Assembly (NCBI GenBank): GCA_022606425.2
Contig: JAHDVF020000211.1
Span: 2,976,001 to 3,040,000 of the forward strand
DNA: 64,000 nt
Source of the DNA: Lepidostoma basale
Lineage: Eukaryota > Arthropoda > Insecta > Trichoptera > Lepidostomatidae
Direction of reading: 5' to 3'
Of this stretch, positions 63,467 to 64,000 are shown in pieces. The position numbers and the translations under genes are program-made. The notes under the pieces are model-generated. The model saw only the letters and a program-made list of their open reading frames with translations, ran no database searches and was not told where the DNA came from. Within the stretch, counting starts at the first letter, position 1. The number at the start of each line of letters is the position of its first letter.

Positions 63467-64000
63467 CTAACTAACTAACTAACCATCACACCGTCTTTCC
63501 GAAGGGGTCGGCAGAAATAATGAACTGCCACACTTTTCTTTCCTGACATATTTCTCTCGCTTCCTCAACATTCATACATCTTGTCATGCACGCGCGTCGA
63601 TTTCTCAGACTCCTCACGTGGCCGACATTCAATATTTGATTAACTTGATCATACCACGTTTTCCTCGGTCTTCCTCTATTTCTAGTTCCATTTACATCGT
63701 TAACATATACTTTTTTACCATTCATTCATTATTTTCATGTGTCCAACTCTTCTTATATTTTCATTTGACCCTATCATACACAGGGTATGCACACATTCGT
63801 CTAAGAGATCTCATTTCTACTGCAATTATTCTACTTTCATCCTTCTTTTGCCAGTGCCATGCTTCGCTTCCATACATAAGGGTCAGTATAAGAACACCAT
63901 TATGCACTGCCATTTTAGCTTTTTTGGATATGTTTTTGTTTGCGATGACAACTTTAAGTCCACCATTTACTTTGTTGCCTGCCCCAACCCTTCTTTCAAT
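63467..64000 (-). mobile_element. LINE-A fragment with TTAG tail (runs off the window)
   Basis: TTAG tail at 63468-63482, then [40 protein letters not shown] and [19 protein letters not shown], followed upstream by the WHWQKKDE and AGNKVNGGLKVVIA regions to the window edge. Confidence 0.85.

Overview
This is an AT-rich, intron-rich nuclear genome segment from an insect. Nothing in it is bacterial or organellar: both real genes are split by GT-AG introns, and most of the remaining sequence is dispersed transposable-element debris typical of insect genomes. I do not assign an order. I translated the exons by eye; no database was searched.

Two protein-coding genes converge tail to tail. On the + strand, 14699-41563, lies a complete 16-exon aldehyde oxidase gene (molybdo-flavoenzyme, 1273 residues) in which every splice junction keeps frame and every cofactor-binding motif can be read. 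On the - strand, 63359 down to 44895, lie the last 14 exons (813 residues plus stop) of a DHX57-type DEVH-box RNA helicase whose 5' exons lie beyond the right edge. Their stop codons are 3.3 kb apart. The first 14.7 kb, the introns and the intergenic gap are almost entirely repeats.

The repeats fall into recognisable groups. (1) At least nine families of 5'-truncated LINE fragments; the commonest (here LINE-A, about 25 pieces) ends in (TTAG)n or (TTG)n, while others end in (GAA)n or (GAT)n. Several are flanked by clear target-site duplications of 9-14 bp. (2) A tRNA-derived SINE with intact A and B boxes, and a second SINE-like unit whose 3' end is borrowed from LINE-A and whose body is two inverted tails. 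(3) DNA-transposon relics and MITEs: two mariner-like families, hAT MITEs with perfect 8-bp duplications, piggyBac-type TTAA MITEs, pogo/Tigger-like TA MITEs and Helitron-like ends. (4) Fold-back elements that carry hammerhead-ribozyme-like cores (CTGATGA, stem II, GAAAC).

The most interesting layer is group 4. At least ten loci carry a hammerhead-like core, and in the best-preserved ones the segment between GAAA and the UH cleavage dinucleotide is a self-complementary word (ACGU, ACAUGU, ACCGGU, ACAGCUGU). That is the geometry of hammerheads that act as dimers in Penelope-like elements and satellite retrozymes. The best copy sits at the 3' end of a 1-kb unit flanked by a 13-bp direct repeat. 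A second striking observation is two different LINE families inserted at the same nucleotide of two copies of one underlying repeat.
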